A stretch of DNA of 64,000 nt from contig DAOMQA010000003.1 in NCBI GenBank assembly GCA_035445085.1, forward strand, positions 128,091 to 192,090, read 5' to 3'. Below the pieces are notes generated by a model. The model saw only the letters and a list, made by a program, of their open reading frames with translations, was not told where the DNA came from and did no database searches. The stretch is from JBDHXE01 sp035445085 (GTDB lineage: Bacteria; Bacteroidota; Ignavibacteria; Kapaibacteriales; UBA2268). This document shows, piece after piece, positions 21,301-29,610 of this stretch (positions within the stretch are counted from its first letter, which is position 1; each line of letters starts with the position of its first letter). The position numbers and the translations under genes are program-made.

Positions 21301-23803
21301 TTCTACTTATTATACTATGGATGCTGGTTTAAATCTAGATGAAACAGGTACTTGGTCTCAATCTGGTGATAATCCAGGCACAGCTTCATTTAGCGATATT
21401 TATAATCCAGAATCAAATGTTTGGTTTACTGAACCAGGTGTTTATGAATTTACTTGGACCGTATCTAACGGTACTTGTAATGATGCAGCAGCTGTTAGTA
21501 TTTCTGTTCATGAACCTATTACAATTCCTCTAGGTGCAGAGATTACTGGCGTTGGTATGCCTATTGCTGGAGTTAGCGGTTATCAATATTCAATACCAAA
21601 CTATGATGATGAATTAACATACTCTTGGTATTACGAAGCAAGTAATGAAACTTGTACATATATGCCAACATTGCATAATATCACAAGCAATGTTATTACT
21701 GTTGATTACCCTATGGACGCTTGCGATGGTACATTATATGTAGTTTTAACTGATCTTTGTGGTAATGCAAGTAGTGTATATATGGATGTAGATGTTCAAA
21801 ATAACCCTGCTATCTTAACTAGCTCATTCCCTAATACAAATGAGTATATTGAATTTACAACTAATATGCAAATATACAGCAACTGTAATAGTACTGACCC
21901 TGTTGTTCCTTCTGACTTCCAAGTTATATTTGAACAAAATGGCGGTACAGCGACAGCTGTTACAATTACTAGTATTACTGAAATAGATGATACGCATTAT
22001 AAATTTAATCTAAGCATAACTGGTACACCTAATGGTTGCGAAACTATTGAAATTAAACCAGTATCAAACGCGGTATTCGCTCCTGGTGAGGTTTGCATTC
22101 CAATGCTAACAGATCAAACAACTGGTGTATATCATTTATATAACAAGACAAACTTAGGTGCTGCTACTAACGTAACTCCTACAACCTATGCTCGTTCTGC
22201 TAATATTACTTGGACTGCTCCAGCAGGCACTAAATCATTAGTAGTCGTAAGTTGTAGTACTAGCTTTGTTGACCCAAGCAACTACACAGAATACGCTGCT
22301 GATGCAAATTATGGTAATCAAGCGTATACTCCAGGCACTGGTTATGCAGTCTATAATGGTACTGGCAATTCAGTAACTGTTACTGGTTTAACGCCAGAAA
22401 CAACATATCATGTTGCTGTTTGGTCGTATACTGAAGCTTGTGGAACTAATAATGAATTCTATAACAGCTCAGAAGCTACAGCTACCTGCACTACTAAAGT
22501 ACAAGCAACTAAATTAGTTGCAATTACTACACCAGCACAAGTGTCAAGTGGTGTTGCATTTAATGTAACTGTGCAAGCTCAAGATGATAATGATAACCCA
22601 GCTTATCCAGGTTGTGACGAAACATTAACGCTTGAATCAGCTACAGCTACTTTAGCTGCTAATGCTACTCAAGTTACAATTAGTAATGTAATTTATACTA
22701 ATAGTAGTGGAGAATGCGACCATGAATTCACAATTGATGATAATAGTACTTGCTCGTATGATCTAACTTCCGCTACATTCGTAGCTGATGTTGCACCTTC
22801 TGCTCCAACTACACAAGCTAGGACTATGGTTTTCATGGGCATTCAAAAGAATCAAGTAACTGTGAGATGGACTAACGGAAATGGTACTGGTAGAATGCTT
22901 GCAGGAAGAGTAGGTAGCTCATCTATTCCTAAGACTGCTTTTGTTAATGGTACAGATTACTCTGCAGTTACTACTTCATCGCCATCTAACTTTAATAATG
23001 GTTTTGATATGGGTAATAGTGGCACTAAAGGCTTGTTTGTTTCTACTAGCTCTACTAACCAAGTAACAGTTGATAATTTAACTACTGGAACAACTTATAA
23101 CTTTAGAGTAGTTGAGTTTAATAAACCAGATTGTGATGATGATTGGTCTTTGGCAAACTTCAACTCTCCTAATAGTGCTTCACTGAACCCTCGTTCAATA
23201 ACAACAAGTAGCAAATTTGGTTCATTTAATGGAGTAGAAATATCTTACTTTAATGGTAAGTCTATTCAAGCACAAGTAAACTTAAATTGGGAAGCTATTT
23301 CTGAAGATGGTATTACTCATTATGAAATTTACAGACAAGGAATTAATGATGAGAATATGACTAAAGTTATTTCTTCAAATGTTAAAACTAGTGCTGGCTT
23401 TACTAACCAATACTCTGTAAACGATAACAAAGGTCTAATACTTGGACAAACTTACATATATCGTTTAGTTGGTGTAGACGTAAATGGTCAATCAACTGAT
23501 TTAGCTGAAACAATGGTTACAGTGAACGATGATGTAAATACTGCTGCTAACTTAACTTTAAGCACTGTGAATCCAAATCCTGTTAAGGACGTTGTTAAAT
23601 TTGATGTTACAACTTCAAGATTAAGCAATGTTCTTATCGAAATTCGCAACTTAGATGGCCAAGTTATCTATTCTGAAGAAAGAATGATAAACGGTGTAAA
23701 TACAATTGAATATAAAATGAATAATAAAGCAGCTGGCTCTTACTATATCACTGTTACTAGTGGTGATGAAGGGTCATTTACTTCATTCATTTTCCAACCA
23801 TAG
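18395..23803 (+). CDS. Large secreted tandem-Ig/Fn3 protein with T9SS tail (1802 aa)
   Basis: I chose ATG 18395 because GGGAGA (18382-18387) precedes it and a signal peptide follows directly (MKFQLRTLYSLIALLLFVCV); the frame extends 17 codons further up without a ribosome site. Residues about 25-140 carry the 'NGNGSNSIVLVRA' module, followed by a Fn3 domain. About eight tandem PKD/SprB-like Ig domains of ~86 residues come next, each with 'ACGTxYTLAGN', 'GTWT' and 'YTFTWTVSNGTC' marks. More 'NGNG' modules follow ('WTNGNGTGRMLAGRVG'). The C-terminus ('NPNPVKDVVKFDV ... GSYYITVTSGDEG') is a type A T9SS sorting domain. SprB-like proteins of this build act as surface adhesins in gliding and attachment; that role is inferred here. 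A terminator follows. Confidence 0.9.
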   Translation: MKFQLRTLYSLIALLLFVCVQQSFSYIPSRQAKAIVFTNIDANQASFRWVNGNGSNSIVLVRATTLPDVSGIGDGMSTATANADFSSAPDYLTTGAKLVYAGTGNSVTVTGLAANTTYKVTVLSYNVDGGTWDVNPSTALLNPRSFTTLQSPLGVPTDLTNTAITATTTTITWTHAINATGYYLDVRLSGGAIVEAYDLLDIGSSDENSPSFYITGLAGNTAYEWRLRAYDAQGRVGAATAWKPLSTALLDPTVGMSGAGSACSNIADLVATWNAGTASYSTDGDTPTADVNDNASGVWSTLIKPSGAGVPGINPIELSGSSTGQITVDTPGEYVFEYTINVGEYESSNTVGYTFNAPVVDITSTETSTCGTYYALSATTTGCNAGVGTWSVTTPLGGAGSFGNATSLNTEYTLTGSPVYGDYTFHWTSTLGGFTDTDDIVVTFDQIPSASFDPGTSDACGLTYTLAGNQPISGATGSWTYTGPGTASFVSTTSYSSDVTVDTQGEYSFTWTVSNTCATFSDYANITFYHEPTVAAAGSDDEACGTSYTLAGNTATYGVGNWTAPLGVVFDDATTSTSGVTIPTFAGSSTAYTFTWTIANGACVPSSDDVTVTFYNQPTASITSPSAAICGLGITNLDGNNSAIGTGSWTYTSEAGTASFGSVSSYNSSVEVTAEGEYTFTWTVSNGTCTPATATKTVTFYHELTEANAGNDGEACGTYYTLAGNTALYGAGTWTGPLGTSFSNNTVPTSGVSIPTFAGSSTAYTFTWSIGNGICENNYDDVTVTFYNSPSSSNAGDDYSACGTLTGTLAGNNPSVGTGSWTLVGGAGTVSFDDASSNTSTFNASAYGTYTFAWTISNGTCTPTSDQVVYNFYQTPTADAGDNFAVCGPDATLGATNPSVGTGSWSSNGDVTFVNSTSYNTVATAIEPGTYTLTWTVSNGTCDPVTSEVTVTYKEEVDADAGDDGIACISTYYTMDAGLNLDETGTWSQSGDNPGTASFSDIYNPESNVWFTEPGVYEFTWTVSNGTCNDAAAVSISVHEPITIPLGAEITGVGMPIAGVSGYQYSIPNYDDELTYSWYYEASNETCTYMPTLHNITSNVITVDYPMDACDGTLYVVLTDLCGNASSVYMDVDVQNNPAILTSSFPNTNEYIEFTTNMQIYSNCNSTDPVVPSDFQVIFEQNGGTATAVTITSITEIDDTHYKFNLSITGTPNGCETIEIKPVSNAVFAPGEVCIPMLTDQTTGVYHLYNKTNLGAATNVTPTTYARSANITWTAPAGTKSLVVVSCSTSFVDPSNYTEYAADANYGNQAYTPGTGYAVYNGTGNSVTVTGLTPETTYHVAVWSYTEACGTNNEFYNSSEATATCTTKVQATKLVAITTPAQVSSGVAFNVTVQAQDDNDNPAYPGCDETLTLESATATLAANATQVTISNVIYTNSSGECDHEFTIDDNSTCSYDLTSATFVADVAPSAPTTQARTMVFMGIQKNQVTVRWTNGNGTGRMLAGRVGSSSIPKTAFVNGTDYSAVTTSSPSNFNNGFDMGNSGTKGLFVSTSSTNQVTVDNLTTGTTYNFRVVEFNKPDCDDDWSLANFNSPNSASLNPRSITTSSKFGSFNGVEISYFNGKSIQAQVNLNWEAISEDGITHYEIYRQGINDENMTKVISSNVKTSAGFTNQYSVNDNKGLILGQTYIYRLVGVDVNGQSTDLAETMVTVNDDVNTAANLTLSTVNPNPVKDVVKFDVTTSRLSNVLIEIRNLDGQVIYSEERMINGVNTIEYKMNNKAAGSYYITVTSGDEGSFTSFIFQP
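20141..20698 (+). repeat. 516-bp duplication of a two-domain Ig unit
   Basis: A ~40-bp DNA stretch beginning 'cctacttttgcaggtagttc' at 20141 recurs almost unchanged at 20657. The offset of 516 bp is 172 residues, two Ig domains. The array therefore seems to have grown by duplicating pairs of domains. Confidence 0.6.
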
Positions 23804-23828
23804 TATAAACTATATTTGTTTAAATTTA

Positions 23829-23867
23829 GGAGCTACTTCATTAATTTGAAGTAGCTTCTTTTATTTT
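23829..23867 (+). terminator. Rho-independent terminator after the tandem-Ig gene
   Basis: Bases 23829-23840 pair with 23847-23858 (12 bp with one G:U, six-base loop), followed by TTTTATTTTG. It starts 25 bases after the stop codon. Confidence 0.85.
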
Positions 23868-23930
23868 GTCGTTTTTATTGTTATTTTAGTAATACTTGTT
23901 TCGTCTTACTTATTATTTTATGAGTTTATA

Positions 23931-25034
23931 ATGTTAAAGTATATATTATTATCTATAATACTTGTTTTTAGTTCTCTCAATGCCAAAGAATATTACATTA
24001 ATTCTTTAAATGGGAGTGATACCACTTCATCTTTTGATGGTTTATCTCCCAATAAATCTTTCAAATCTATTCATAAAGCACTAAATTTAGTAGAACAAGG
24101 TGATATAATTATAATAGAAGGTAAGAGCAAAGACAAGGCACTTATATATAAAGAAAATATAATAGTAGGTGAAAATATGCCTTTCTTTATAATTAGAGGC
24201 AAAGATAACCCAACAATCAAAAGTAATGATGATAATAGAAATATAGGTGTTTTAGCACTGAATAAGGACATTAGAATAGAAGGGCTTACTTTTGATGGCT
24301 TCGTTGATGGAAAAATGAGTGATATTAATAAAAATGGTGGCGCTGCAATTGTTATAAAAGATGGGTTTAGGGACGCTGTTATAAATAATTGCAAATTCAT
24401 TAATTGCAATTATGGGATAATTGCTAACGAAAATCAATCTATTCGTATAAATGGGAATGAATTTACAAAAATAACAAAGCTCTCTAATAAGCCGCTTGAT
24501 GGCGGCATAGCTATTCAAATACTTAGCCACGACAAATATATACAAGATAATCAAATAGGAACAGAAGCTAAAAATACTTTTTCCGAGATAGATAATTATG
24601 GAATATTAATTGGCAATAATGATAAACTTGTTTTAGCAGACTATTCCAAAATAGAAAATAATACCTTTTCTAATAGTAAAGGTTGTGGTATAGCTTTGTT
24701 TAATGTTGAGGGTATTGTCAGTGTTACCAAAAATATATTTGATAAGTGCGAAACATCTTTAGAAATCAAGGGTTTGTCGGTTGATGCAATTATAAGTGAT
24801 AATGTTTTTAAAGGGGCTACTGGTAATTACGAAGTCTTAAGTGATGAGAACTATCCCGGTGATTTATTATATTCTATATGGAAGGGCAATAATAACACCT
24901 TTACTAACAAATTACATGGTGTTTCAGAAAATAATGAGCAGTCAATTAAATCAATTGATGGCAAACGATTTATTACTACTAATGAAAAATTGTTAAAATC
25001 TTCAATAAAAGGAGATATGAAAATATTAGATTAA
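23931..25034 (+). CDS. Secreted right-handed parallel beta-helix protein
   Basis: The 367-residue product has a signal peptide (MLKYILLSIILVFSSLNA) followed by 'KEYYINSLNGSDTTSSFDG', the typical opening of DUF1565/pectate-lyase-like beta-helix proteins. Beta-helix coils follow ('AVINNCKFINCNYGIIANEN', 'IENNTFSNSKGCGIALFN'). No catalytic residues or T9SS tail are recognisable, so it may be structural or carbohydrate-binding. The last codons read KGDMKILD; the embedded ATG at 25017, with AAAGGAG just upstream, looks like the intended start region of the next gene. It overlaps or abuts that gene and is probably cotranscribed with it. Confidence 0.8.
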   Translation: MLKYILLSIILVFSSLNAKEYYINSLNGSDTTSSFDGLSPNKSFKSIHKALNLVEQGDIIIIEGKSKDKALIYKENIIVGENMPFFIIRGKDNPTIKSNDDNRNIGVLALNKDIRIEGLTFDGFVDGKMSDINKNGGAAIVIKDGFRDAVINNCKFINCNYGIIANENQSIRINGNEFTKITKLSNKPLDGGIAIQILSHDKYIQDNQIGTEAKNTFSEIDNYGILIGNNDKLVLADYSKIENNTFSNSKGCGIALFNVEGIVSVTKNIFDKCETSLEIKGLSVDAIISDNVFKGATGNYEVLSDENYPGDLLYSIWKGNNNTFTNKLHGVSENNEQSIKSIDGKRFITTNEKLLKSSIKGDMKILD

Positions 25035-25045
25035 ACCTTTCTATA

Positions 25046-26653
25046 TTGATATATATTGTAGTATCTTTGATGACTTTTAACTATTCTTTTGCTATCAATA
25101 AGCATGATAAGAATAGTTTGTGGCAGGTAAGTAGCCATAATAAGAAAATTATAGAGCGTTTACTTAGCGACGACATCAGACCTATAAAACAAAGTTACAC
25201 TATTAGCCCACTTAATAAATTTATTATACATTACGACACCTTAGGCAAAGATGCCGTTGATTTAGCAGATGTGAATAATAACTCTATACCAGATTATATT
25301 GATTCTGTTGCTTTTTATTTTGATTATGCTTATACTATTGCAATTGACTCATTAGGATATAAAGTTCCTCCGATTGATAGTTTGCGTGGAGGCGATAATA
25401 AATATGATATTTATATTGAAAATTTAGTTTACGAAGATACATACGTTTATGGTTATACAATTTCTGAAGATATTTTTGAAAATGAATATAAAGCTTTATC
25501 TGCAAACTCTTATATTGTTATAGATAATAACTATAGCCCCAACGATAGTATTACAGTTAATGGCATAAGGAAGCAAGCATTCAGAACTTTTGCCATAGAT
25601 GCTGTAAAAATAACTTCTGCTCACGAATATCATCATGCTATTCAGTATGGCTATAATATACAAGATAAAGATGGTAATTTATTTAAAGAAATGACCTCTA
25701 CTTGGTTAGAATACTATATTTATCCAAATATATTTGATTTTACTCAATATGTTGTTGATTTATTCCAGAACATATACGATATGCCAATCACAGTAAACGG
25801 CCCAGATAATGGTTATAGATGGTCTATTTTTTTACAGTATATAGCAAAAGCTATCGATACTAAAATAATTTTAAATATTTGGGAAGATGCTTCTAAAAAT
25901 ATAGACTTTTTTACTTCATTAGAGAATAATTTAAAGCTATACAATAAAGATATTAAACAAGTATGGCAGGATTTTATACCATATCTATACTTTACTTCCA
26001 CTCGTACAATTGATTCTGTATATTTTAATTCGAGTTTAAACTTTCCAAAACTGAAGTTTATAGATACAAAATACATTGAAAGTAATTTGAAAATTGAAAA
26101 AGAATTGACTCCATTTCAAATATATACAGCAAGGCTTATTAATTCAACTCAAGTGGACAAAGAAATTGAAGCTATAGATATTATAGCTACTTATGCTGTA
26201 AATGATGTTGATAAGAATATTGCTAACAAAATTAATTTTCATTTTGATATTTCTACAGCTAATAATTTGCCTAATAAGGTAAATTACTCAAACTCACTTT
26301 ATTATGACTTTACAGAGATGAGCGATGAGAGCGAAAAAACTATATTGCATATATTTATAAATGATGGCTTAAATTATAGCGATAAAAGCTTTGCTTTTAC
26401 AAATCCAAATAATCCTAAAAATGATGTTCTATTTATATCGTTACCAATAGAATCAAAGTCTAATGACTTTGATTATGTCGTTTATAATATGGATATGCAG
26501 GAACAATATAAGGGTAAGTCTGATAGCAACAGATATAATGGGTTTTATGGGGTCGAATTAAATAATGAAAAGCTAAATAATGGTATATATTATTACCATA
26601 TATTTAATAAAAATCATAATTATTATGGAAAATTTACGATATTAATAAAATAG
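25046..26653 (+). CDS. Secreted zinc metalloprotease (MXAN_6640-like) with C-terminal T9SS-like tail
   Basis: The central motif is 'SAHEYHHAIQYG' (HExxH), followed by 'KEMTSTWLEYYIYP', as in MXAN_6640-type putative metalloproteases; upstream 'DSLRGGDNKYDIYIENL' also fits that family. The last ~80 residues ('GFYGVELNNEKLNNGIYYYH ... GKFTILIK') look like a short type A T9SS tail. The start is uncertain. The listed TTG 25046 gives MIYIVVSLMTFNYSFA, a signal peptide without a charged N-terminus. The same frame upstream reads 'IRLNLSILIYIVVSLMTF', a better signal, but its only candidate starts are ATT 25025 or, in another frame, ATG 25017 behind AAAGGAG. Secretion and cleavage of surface or external protein are inferred. 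Confidence 0.75.
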   Translation: MIYIVVSLMTFNYSFAINKHDKNSLWQVSSHNKKIIERLLSDDIRPIKQSYTISPLNKFIIHYDTLGKDAVDLADVNNNSIPDYIDSVAFYFDYAYTIAIDSLGYKVPPIDSLRGGDNKYDIYIENLVYEDTYVYGYTISEDIFENEYKALSANSYIVIDNNYSPNDSITVNGIRKQAFRTFAIDAVKITSAHEYHHAIQYGYNIQDKDGNLFKEMTSTWLEYYIYPNIFDFTQYVVDLFQNIYDMPITVNGPDNGYRWSIFLQYIAKAIDTKIILNIWEDASKNIDFFTSLENNLKLYNKDIKQVWQDFIPYLYFTSTRTIDSVYFNSSLNFPKLKFIDTKYIESNLKIEKELTPFQIYTARLINSTQVDKEIEAIDIIATYAVNDVDKNIANKINFHFDISTANNLPNKVNYSNSLYYDFTEMSDESEKTILHIFINDGLNYSDKSFAFTNPNNPKNDVLFISLPIESKSNDFDYVVYNMDMQEQYKGKSDSNRYNGFYGVELNNEKLNNGIYYYHIFNKNHNYYGKFTILIK

Positions 26654-26679
26654 ATGTATAATAATATTTTGAGGAAGAT

Positions 26680-28680
26680 ATGAAAATATTCAACATATTT
26701 ATATTAATTGTTCTATGTGCAATTAATCTTAATGCTGCTGATTGGTCAAAAACAAGTGGCCCAAAAGATGGTAGTATATATCTGGGTACTTATTGCTTAC
26801 AGCATGTGTCTGATAATACGATTGTGGCTGGTACTATGGCTAATGGGGTTTTCAAAACCACTAATAGTGGAAATTCATGGACAAATGTGAAGAGTTTATC
26901 AACAACCTCATATTGCTTAAGTAAAAGCTCTAATGGGTACTTGTTCTTGGGAACTGATGGCGATGGGGTATATCGTTCTACTGATAACGGGAATAATTGG
27001 ACCAAGGTGCTTAGTTGTCAAGGTGTAGTTTGGGATATTAGCTCTGCAGGTAGTTCTAATATATATGCTTGTAGCGAAATTGATGGGGTATATCATTCCA
27101 CTGATAATGGCGCAACTTGGAGCCTATTGTGGGAAACTGAAATGATACCTATTTCTGTATATGCTAATGGCAATGATATTTATGTCGGTACAATGATAGA
27201 TGGACTTTATTACTCTGATGATGGAGGATTGAATTTCAACTTTTTAGACTTTTCTGGTGATGTTGTTTGGGATATTGCCACAAACCAAGATTCTATAATT
27301 GTATGTACAGAAATGGGTGGCGTAAATTATTCTACTGACGGTGCAACTTTTACAAACTTTGGATTTCCAAACTCTGGCGTAAGTCGATTTTATCAATTTA
27401 GCAATGGCAAACAATACCTTATAGCTACAAATATGGTATATGTTTATGATCCAATTGAGAATCTATGGGAATCCTATAATGATGGTTTAGGGATAAATAG
27501 TGCGAGTGATATTGAAGAAGATAGCGAAGGGTATTTGCTTGTGTCTACTTTAGGCGATGGTGTATATAAAACTTCCACTTCAATCTTAGAGCCAGAAATA
27601 TTATCCTTAAGCGATGCTAATTCTGAGTATTGTGCTGGAGAATATTTTACAATTGATTATACTGCACGTGGTGCTTTCGCAGGGACTAACAATTTTACTA
27701 TTCAACTTTCTGATGCTGATGGTGATTTTACTAATCCGATTATCATAGGCACAGTACAAGCTCAAAAAAGTGGTTCTATTGATGTAGTTATTCCTTTTGA
27801 TACTCCGCAAGGTGCTAACCATCATTATAGAATAGTATCTTCGCAACCAGTAATTACGGGTCCAAGTTCTACGTCTTTTGTTGTAAATGAACTAAGCACT
27901 TCGCTTAATAGTCCTGCTAATTTTGCTACAGATGTTAGCGTGAAGCCAACTTTTTCTTGGGAAGCAAATGATTGCGCTGTAAATTATACTTTGCAAGTGT
28001 CTACAGAGAGTGATTTTTCAACTATTGATTATCAATTTGCTAGTTTAAGTACTAATTCTTACACAATGCTTGTAGAATTAAATACAAACACTACTTACTA
28101 TTGGAGAGTAATTTTGCAATCTCTTCTTGGAGATGAACTATATACAGATTATAACGAGTTTCTTACAACTGCAAATGCACTTGATAACCAAACAATTTAC
28201 TTAAAGGCTGGTTGGAATATTATATCAAGCTACATTACAAACGAATCTATGAACGTAGCAAACTATTTAGGTAGCATAGCGTCAAATATAACAATAGTCA
28301 AAAATGCTACTGGCAAAGTATATATACCAGAGTTTAATATAAATACTATAAATAATTGGAATATCAATAGTTCCTATAGATTTTTTATGAAGAATGCCGA
28401 TACATTAGAATTATCAGGCGAGGCAATTGTGCCTGAAAATAATACTATTAATTTATCTGCAGGCTGGAATATGTTATCGTACTTAAGAAATTCACCAATG
28501 AATATTATTACTGCTTTACAGCAATTAACAGATAATAGCAATTTAGTAATTGCAAAAAATGCTAAAGGTCAAACATATATACCTGCTTTTGGTATAAATA
28601 CGATTGGTGATATGCTACCTGGCCAAGGATATTTAATATATGTTACTAATGTGGATGCGTTTACATATCCAGCTAATTAA
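26680..28680 (+). CDS. Secreted BNR/Ycf48-like propeller protein with Fn3 and GWN repeats
   Basis: The 666-residue protein begins with a signal peptide (MKIFNIFILIVLCAINLNA) after a GAGGA ribosome site. Residues about 20-300 hold BNR/sialidase-like propeller repeats: 'GVFKTTNSGNSWTNV', 'GVYRSTDNGNNWTKV', 'GVYHSTDNGATWSLL'. Residues about 405-490 form a Fn3-like domain ('SPANFATDVSVKPTFSWEA'). The C-terminal third holds two copies of a module opening 'AGWNIISSYI' and 'AGWNMLSYL'. The sialidase catalytic site is not evident, so glycan or protein binding is more likely than hydrolysis. There is no T9SS tail. It closes the array of secreted proteins and is followed by a terminator. Confidence 0.8.
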   Translation: MKIFNIFILIVLCAINLNAADWSKTSGPKDGSIYLGTYCLQHVSDNTIVAGTMANGVFKTTNSGNSWTNVKSLSTTSYCLSKSSNGYLFLGTDGDGVYRSTDNGNNWTKVLSCQGVVWDISSAGSSNIYACSEIDGVYHSTDNGATWSLLWETEMIPISVYANGNDIYVGTMIDGLYYSDDGGLNFNFLDFSGDVVWDIATNQDSIIVCTEMGGVNYSTDGATFTNFGFPNSGVSRFYQFSNGKQYLIATNMVYVYDPIENLWESYNDGLGINSASDIEEDSEGYLLVSTLGDGVYKTSTSILEPEILSLSDANSEYCAGEYFTIDYTARGAFAGTNNFTIQLSDADGDFTNPIIIGTVQAQKSGSIDVVIPFDTPQGANHHYRIVSSQPVITGPSSTSFVVNELSTSLNSPANFATDVSVKPTFSWEANDCAVNYTLQVSTESDFSTIDYQFASLSTNSYTMLVELNTNTTYYWRVILQSLLGDELYTDYNEFLTTANALDNQTIYLKAGWNIISSYITNESMNVANYLGSIASNITIVKNATGKVYIPEFNINTINNWNINSSYRFFMKNADTLELSGEAIVPENNTINLSAGWNMLSYLRNSPMNIITALQQLTDNSNLVIAKNAKGQTYIPAFGINTIGDMLPGQGYLIYVTNVDAFTYPAN

Positions 28681-28702
28681 TACTTACTCATAATTTATAA
28701 AT

Positions 28703-28736
28703 AATAAGGGCTTATCTGCAAAGATAATCCCTTATT
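28703..28736 (+). terminator. Hairpin terminator closing the secreted-protein array
   Basis: Bases 28703-28717 pair with 28722-28736 (15 positions, one mismatch) around a four-base loop, 22 bases after the stop codon of the propeller gene. Confidence 0.65.
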
Positions 28737-28878
28737 TGCTAGTAGATAGTAAGTCCATTTCTATAAATACCACTCTAATTATAACTAATTCACCTTCATA
28801 TTCTTAATAAAATAAATAATATTTGTGATAAAAATGGCAAAAAAAAAGTTTTTTGTAACAATAACTCAAAATATTTTG

Positions 28879-28886
28879 TATGTTTG
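28879..28886 (+). promoter_or_regulatory. Possible TAnnTTTG promoter box before the haem-copper cluster
   Basis: TATGTTTG matches the Bacteroidota -7 consensus. A TTTG lies upstream at 28852-28855, but the 23-base spacing is longer than usual. The remaining spacer up to 29024 contains two hairpins and no other gene. Confidence 0.3.
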
Positions 28887-28919
28887 TAAAGTATAATAAA
28901 GTACGATTCTGCTTTTTAG

Positions 28920-28987
28920 GGTAAAGAATAATTACGTTCTTTACCTTAATAATTAGAAGATAGTAATAATTTGGTTATAGCCAAATT
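28920..28987 (+). promoter_or_regulatory. Two hairpins in the leader of the haem-copper operon
   Basis: Bases 28920-28928 pair with 28937-28945 (9 bp), and 28968-28974 pair with 28981-28987 (7 bp, six-base loop). Neither is followed by a T tract. They could be an operator, an mRNA-stability element or part of a leader control; no known riboswitch is recognised. Confidence 0.3.
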
Positions 28988-29024
28988 GATTATGAAAATA
29001 TCCACTATTTTTAAGGAATTTGTT

Positions 29025-29591
29025 ATGACATTAACTTTACAAGAACTTGCGGGAGTTATATCATTAGTCCTAAGTATATTAGTAGTAATGATTTTTGCTT
29101 ACTTAATAGTAGCAGCTACTAAAAGTGAGGACAAGGTAACCGCAAAAAAGAAAATATATAAAGTAAGAGGACGCTACCTTTGGGGTTTAGGAGGAGCGGT
29201 GGCTGTACTTTTCTTTATATCAATGCAATCTCTTCCCTATCCAAGTTTTATGGGAACTGCCGACAAGGTAGTAAATGTCGTTGCATATCAATGGGCATGG
29301 AAATTAGCTGAAGGCGAGGCTACAGTAGATCCTGCTACATTCGATGGCACTAATGATATTACTTTACCAGCAAACACAATGATACAATTTAACGTAACTT
29401 CTGCGGACGTAAACCACAATTTTGCCATCTATGATAGTGAAGGCGTATTAGTGGCACAGACACAAGCAATGCCAAGCTATACTAACAAATTATTATATAA
29501 ATTCAAACAAGCCGGCGAATACAAGGTTCTTTGTTTGGAGTATTGTGGTTTAGCGCATGCCTTTATGGTTGCAAATATTCATGTTAAATAA
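29025..29591 (+). CDS. Haem-copper oxidase/NO reductase subunit II (CuA)
   Basis: ATG 29025 is chosen because AAGGAA lies six bases upstream and a transmembrane helix follows; the frame extends 18 codons further up. The 188-residue protein has two N-terminal membrane segments (about 10-31 and 53-68) and a cupredoxin domain with a complete CuA site: His131, Cys170, Glu172, Cys174, His178 and Met181 in 'CLEYCGLAHAFM'. It accepts electrons from a periplasmic donor and passes them to subunit I. The gene ends 19 bases before the subunit I start. Sequence build is like the short subunit II of ba3-type enzymes. Whether the complex reduces O2 or NO is decided by subunit I. Confidence 0.88.
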   Translation: MTLTLQELAGVISLVLSILVVMIFAYLIVAATKSEDKVTAKKKIYKVRGRYLWGLGGAVAVLFFISMQSLPYPSFMGTADKVVNVVAYQWAWKLAEGEATVDPATFDGTNDITLPANTMIQFNVTSADVNHNFAIYDSEGVLVAQTQAMPSYTNKLLYKFKQAGEYKVLCLEYCGLAHAFMVANIHVK

Positions 29592-29610
29592 AATATTGGA
29601 AAGGAAAAAT

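Noticed and set aside
28985..29000. FNR/DNR-type box (TTGAT-N4-ATCAA) before the haem-copper operon
   Set aside because: Only the left half (TTGAT) matches; the right half does not.
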